From: JABCPO02 sp963546185
GTDB lineage: Bacteria > Bacillota > Clostridia > TANB77 > CAG-508
Length of the DNA: 16,577 bases
Reading direction: 5' to 3'
Assembly: GCA_963546185.1 (NCBI GenBank)
Contig: CAUULU010000019.1
Coordinates: 1 to 16,577 of the forward strand
Shown: piece by piece, positions 15,682 to 16,577 of the stretch
Layout of the letters: every line of letters starts with the position of its first letter
Numbering within the stretch: the stretch's first letter is position 1
Translations under genes and position numbers: made by a program
Notes under the pieces: model-generated
Database searches by the model: none
What the model saw: the letters and a program-made list of their open reading frames with translations, nothing else
Told to the model about the DNA's origin: nothing

Positions 15682-16577
15682 CTATTTTGTTTTTCTATTT
15701 CCTATAGGTAAATTAGGTATTGCATCTAAATCATTATCTGCAAAAATATTGTTTATATAGTTATAATATCCGCTGAGCTGCTATCATTGCTGCATTATCT
15801 GTACATAATTTAAGTGGTGGATAATATACTTCTATTCCTTCGTTTTTTAAATCATCTATCCTACTTCTTATATATGTATTTGCAGAAACACCTCCTGCTA
15901 CTACTATTTTATTTCTTTGCTTTTCTTTAAGAACTTTTTTAATCTTATCTATTAGAACATCTGCTACTACTTTTTCAAAACTTATACATAAGTCTGCTTT
16001 TCTTATTTCTTCTTTTGAATTATGTACCAAGTTTATTATAGCTGTTTTTATTCCACTAAAACTAAAATTAAAGCCTTCTACTTTAGGATATGGTATTTTA
16101 TCTACATATGTCTCTTCTCCAAGTTTTGCAAGTCTATCTACTTTAGGTCCTCCAGGATAACCGAAGTCCTACTACTCTTGCAACCTTATCAAATGCCTCT
16201 CCTACAGCATCATCCATTGTTCTTCCTATTATCTCATATTCTGTATAATCTTTTACATCAACTAAATGTGTATGTCCTCCTGAGATTATAAGTGAGACAA
16301 ATGGTGGTTTTAATTCTTGGAATTGTATGTAATTTGCAGATATATGTCCTTCTAAATGGTTTACTGGTACAATTTTCTTATTATATGCATAACCGAAGTC
16401 CTTTTGCATATGATACTCCGTACTAGAAGCGCTCCAACAAGTCCTGGTCCTTCTGTTACAGCTATTGCTGATACTTCATTCATTGTTATATTAGCTTCTT
16501 CCAATGCCTTTTTTATAACAACACTTATTGCTTCAACATGCATTCTTGATGCTATTTCTGGTACAACTCCTCCATAT
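15682..16577 (-). CDS. tsaD: tRNA N6-adenosine threonylcarbamoyltransferase TsaD, partial at 5' end, four recoding sites
   Basis: TsaD transfers threonylcarbamoyl to A37 of ANN-decoding tRNAs (t6A) with TsaB and TsaE and is essential in most bacteria. The window holds the last 296 residues; about 40 N-terminal ones lie outside. Four single-base skips are needed, and all segments between them are whole codon numbers (7, 76, 129 and 28 codons). Restored motifs are: YGGVVPEIASR, TEGPGLVGALLVGVSYAKGL, metal-binding VNHLEGH, SLIISGGHTHLVD, DKVARVVGLGYPGGP, FSFSGIKTAI, GGVSANTYIR and CTDNAAMIAAQGYYNY. Conservation continues without a gap across every site, so the gene is very probably functional. 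Confidence 0.96.
15769..15772 (-). other. CGGA recoding site, TsaD C-terminus
   Basis: The coding strand reads GCT CAG CGGA TAT TAT. Skipping the C gives A-A-Q-G-Y-Y-N-Y, the conserved TsaD ending. The zero frame stops after R-I-L. Confidence 0.93.
16160..16163 (-). other. CGGT recoding site, TsaD G-L-G-Y-P-G-G-P
   Basis: The coding strand reads GGA CTT CGGT TAT CCT. Skipping the C restores the invariant G-L-G-Y-P-G-G-P. Its 13-base context GGACTTCGGTTAT is identical to that of the site at 16392. Confidence 0.97.
16392..16395 (-). other. CGGT recoding site, TsaD A-K-G-L-G-Y
   Basis: The coding strand reads GGA CTT CGGT TAT GCA. Skipping the C gives A-K-G-L-G-Y-A-Y and leads directly into P-V-N-H-L-E-G-H. 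Confidence 0.95.
16417..16420 (-). other. CGGA recoding site, TsaD L-L-V-G-V-S
   Basis: The coding strand reads CTA GTA CGGA GTA TCA. Skipping the C gives A-L-L-V-G-V-S-Y-A-K, the conserved TsaD segment. The next recoding site follows after only seven codons. Confidence 0.95.

Noticed and set aside
16392..16395. prfB-type programmed frameshift with an internal Shine-Dalgarno and CTT slippage
   Set aside because: CTT precedes only four of the 11 sites, the next triplet is not a stop, and most sites lack an SD-like sequence upstream.
297..16420. Explaining the 11 frame breaks as random sequencing or assembly indels
   Set aside because: All are the same base, the same direction, the same codon phase and always before a glycine GGA/GGT. 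No other indel type occurs, and five out-of-phase CGG motifs are unaffected. A motif-specific error cannot be fully excluded without raw reads, but it does not explain the phase.
297..16420. CGG reassigned as a triplet to Trp, Gln or Arg
   Set aside because: A triplet reading of any meaning leaves the wrong frame and soon meets a stop (for example TCA CGG TAA in the ABC ATPase). Only a four-base step restores the proteins.
15682..16577. Calling tsaD, ruvX, the ABC ATPase and the M23 gene pseudogenes
   Set aside because: Conserved motifs continue perfectly on both sides of each site, there are no nonsense mutations or deletions, and tsaD is normally essential.

Overview
The window is a very AT-rich stretch in which every supported gene lies on the minus strand. 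It is most likely from an uncultured Clostridia-type Firmicute. The evidence is the ireB-ruvX-DUF1292 gene trio, a prepilin-like cluster, AGGAGG-type ribosome binding sites, AGA as the dominant arginine codon and U-tailed terminators. No rRNA, tRNA, CRISPR array or insertion sequence was recognised.

Layout, in transcription order (high to low coordinates): tsaD (5' end outside the window), a metallophosphoesterase and a PdaA-like polysaccharide deacetylase, then a terminator. Next is a degenerate HD-GYP-like gene behind a 22-bp perfect palindrome, then a terminator. An M23 peptidase follows with its own promoter, then four tandem prepilin-like genes running directly into murC, then a terminator. 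A three-gene ABC-transporter operon (two membrane proteins and an ATPase) comes next, then a terminator. A seven-gene operon follows: unknown protein, membrane protein with a charged linker, TadZ/CpaE-like ATPase, GAF plus degenerate GGDEF protein, IreB, RuvX and DUF1292. After a bidirectional terminator comes a membrane acyltransferase that runs off the window. Much of the content concerns the cell envelope: MurC, M23, PdaA, OatA-like acyltransferase, and IreB as a regulator of peptidoglycan precursor supply.

The outstanding observation concerns the code itself. Six genes (acyltransferase, ruvX, ABC ATPase, one ABC membrane protein, M23 peptidase, tsaD) appear broken by frameshifts. All 11 breaks are the same event: a C placed exactly on a codon boundary in front of a glycine codon, giving CGGA or CGGT. 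Reading each as one four-base glycine unit, or skipping the C, restores full-length proteins. These include a perfect Walker A motif and the conserved TsaD and RuvX glycines. By my manual scan no in-frame CGG in any gene here is read as an ordinary triplet. The five CGG trinucleotides lying out of phase cause no shift. CGN arginine codons are almost absent: one CGT was found and all other arginines examined are AGA or AGG.

This phase dependence is hard to explain by sequencing error. It suggests that CGG is unassigned or specially decoded in this organism, and that CGGN is translated as glycine by +1 frameshifting or by a four-base-reading tRNA. All six gene calls are therefore given as single intact genes with their recoding sites listed, not as pseudogenes.
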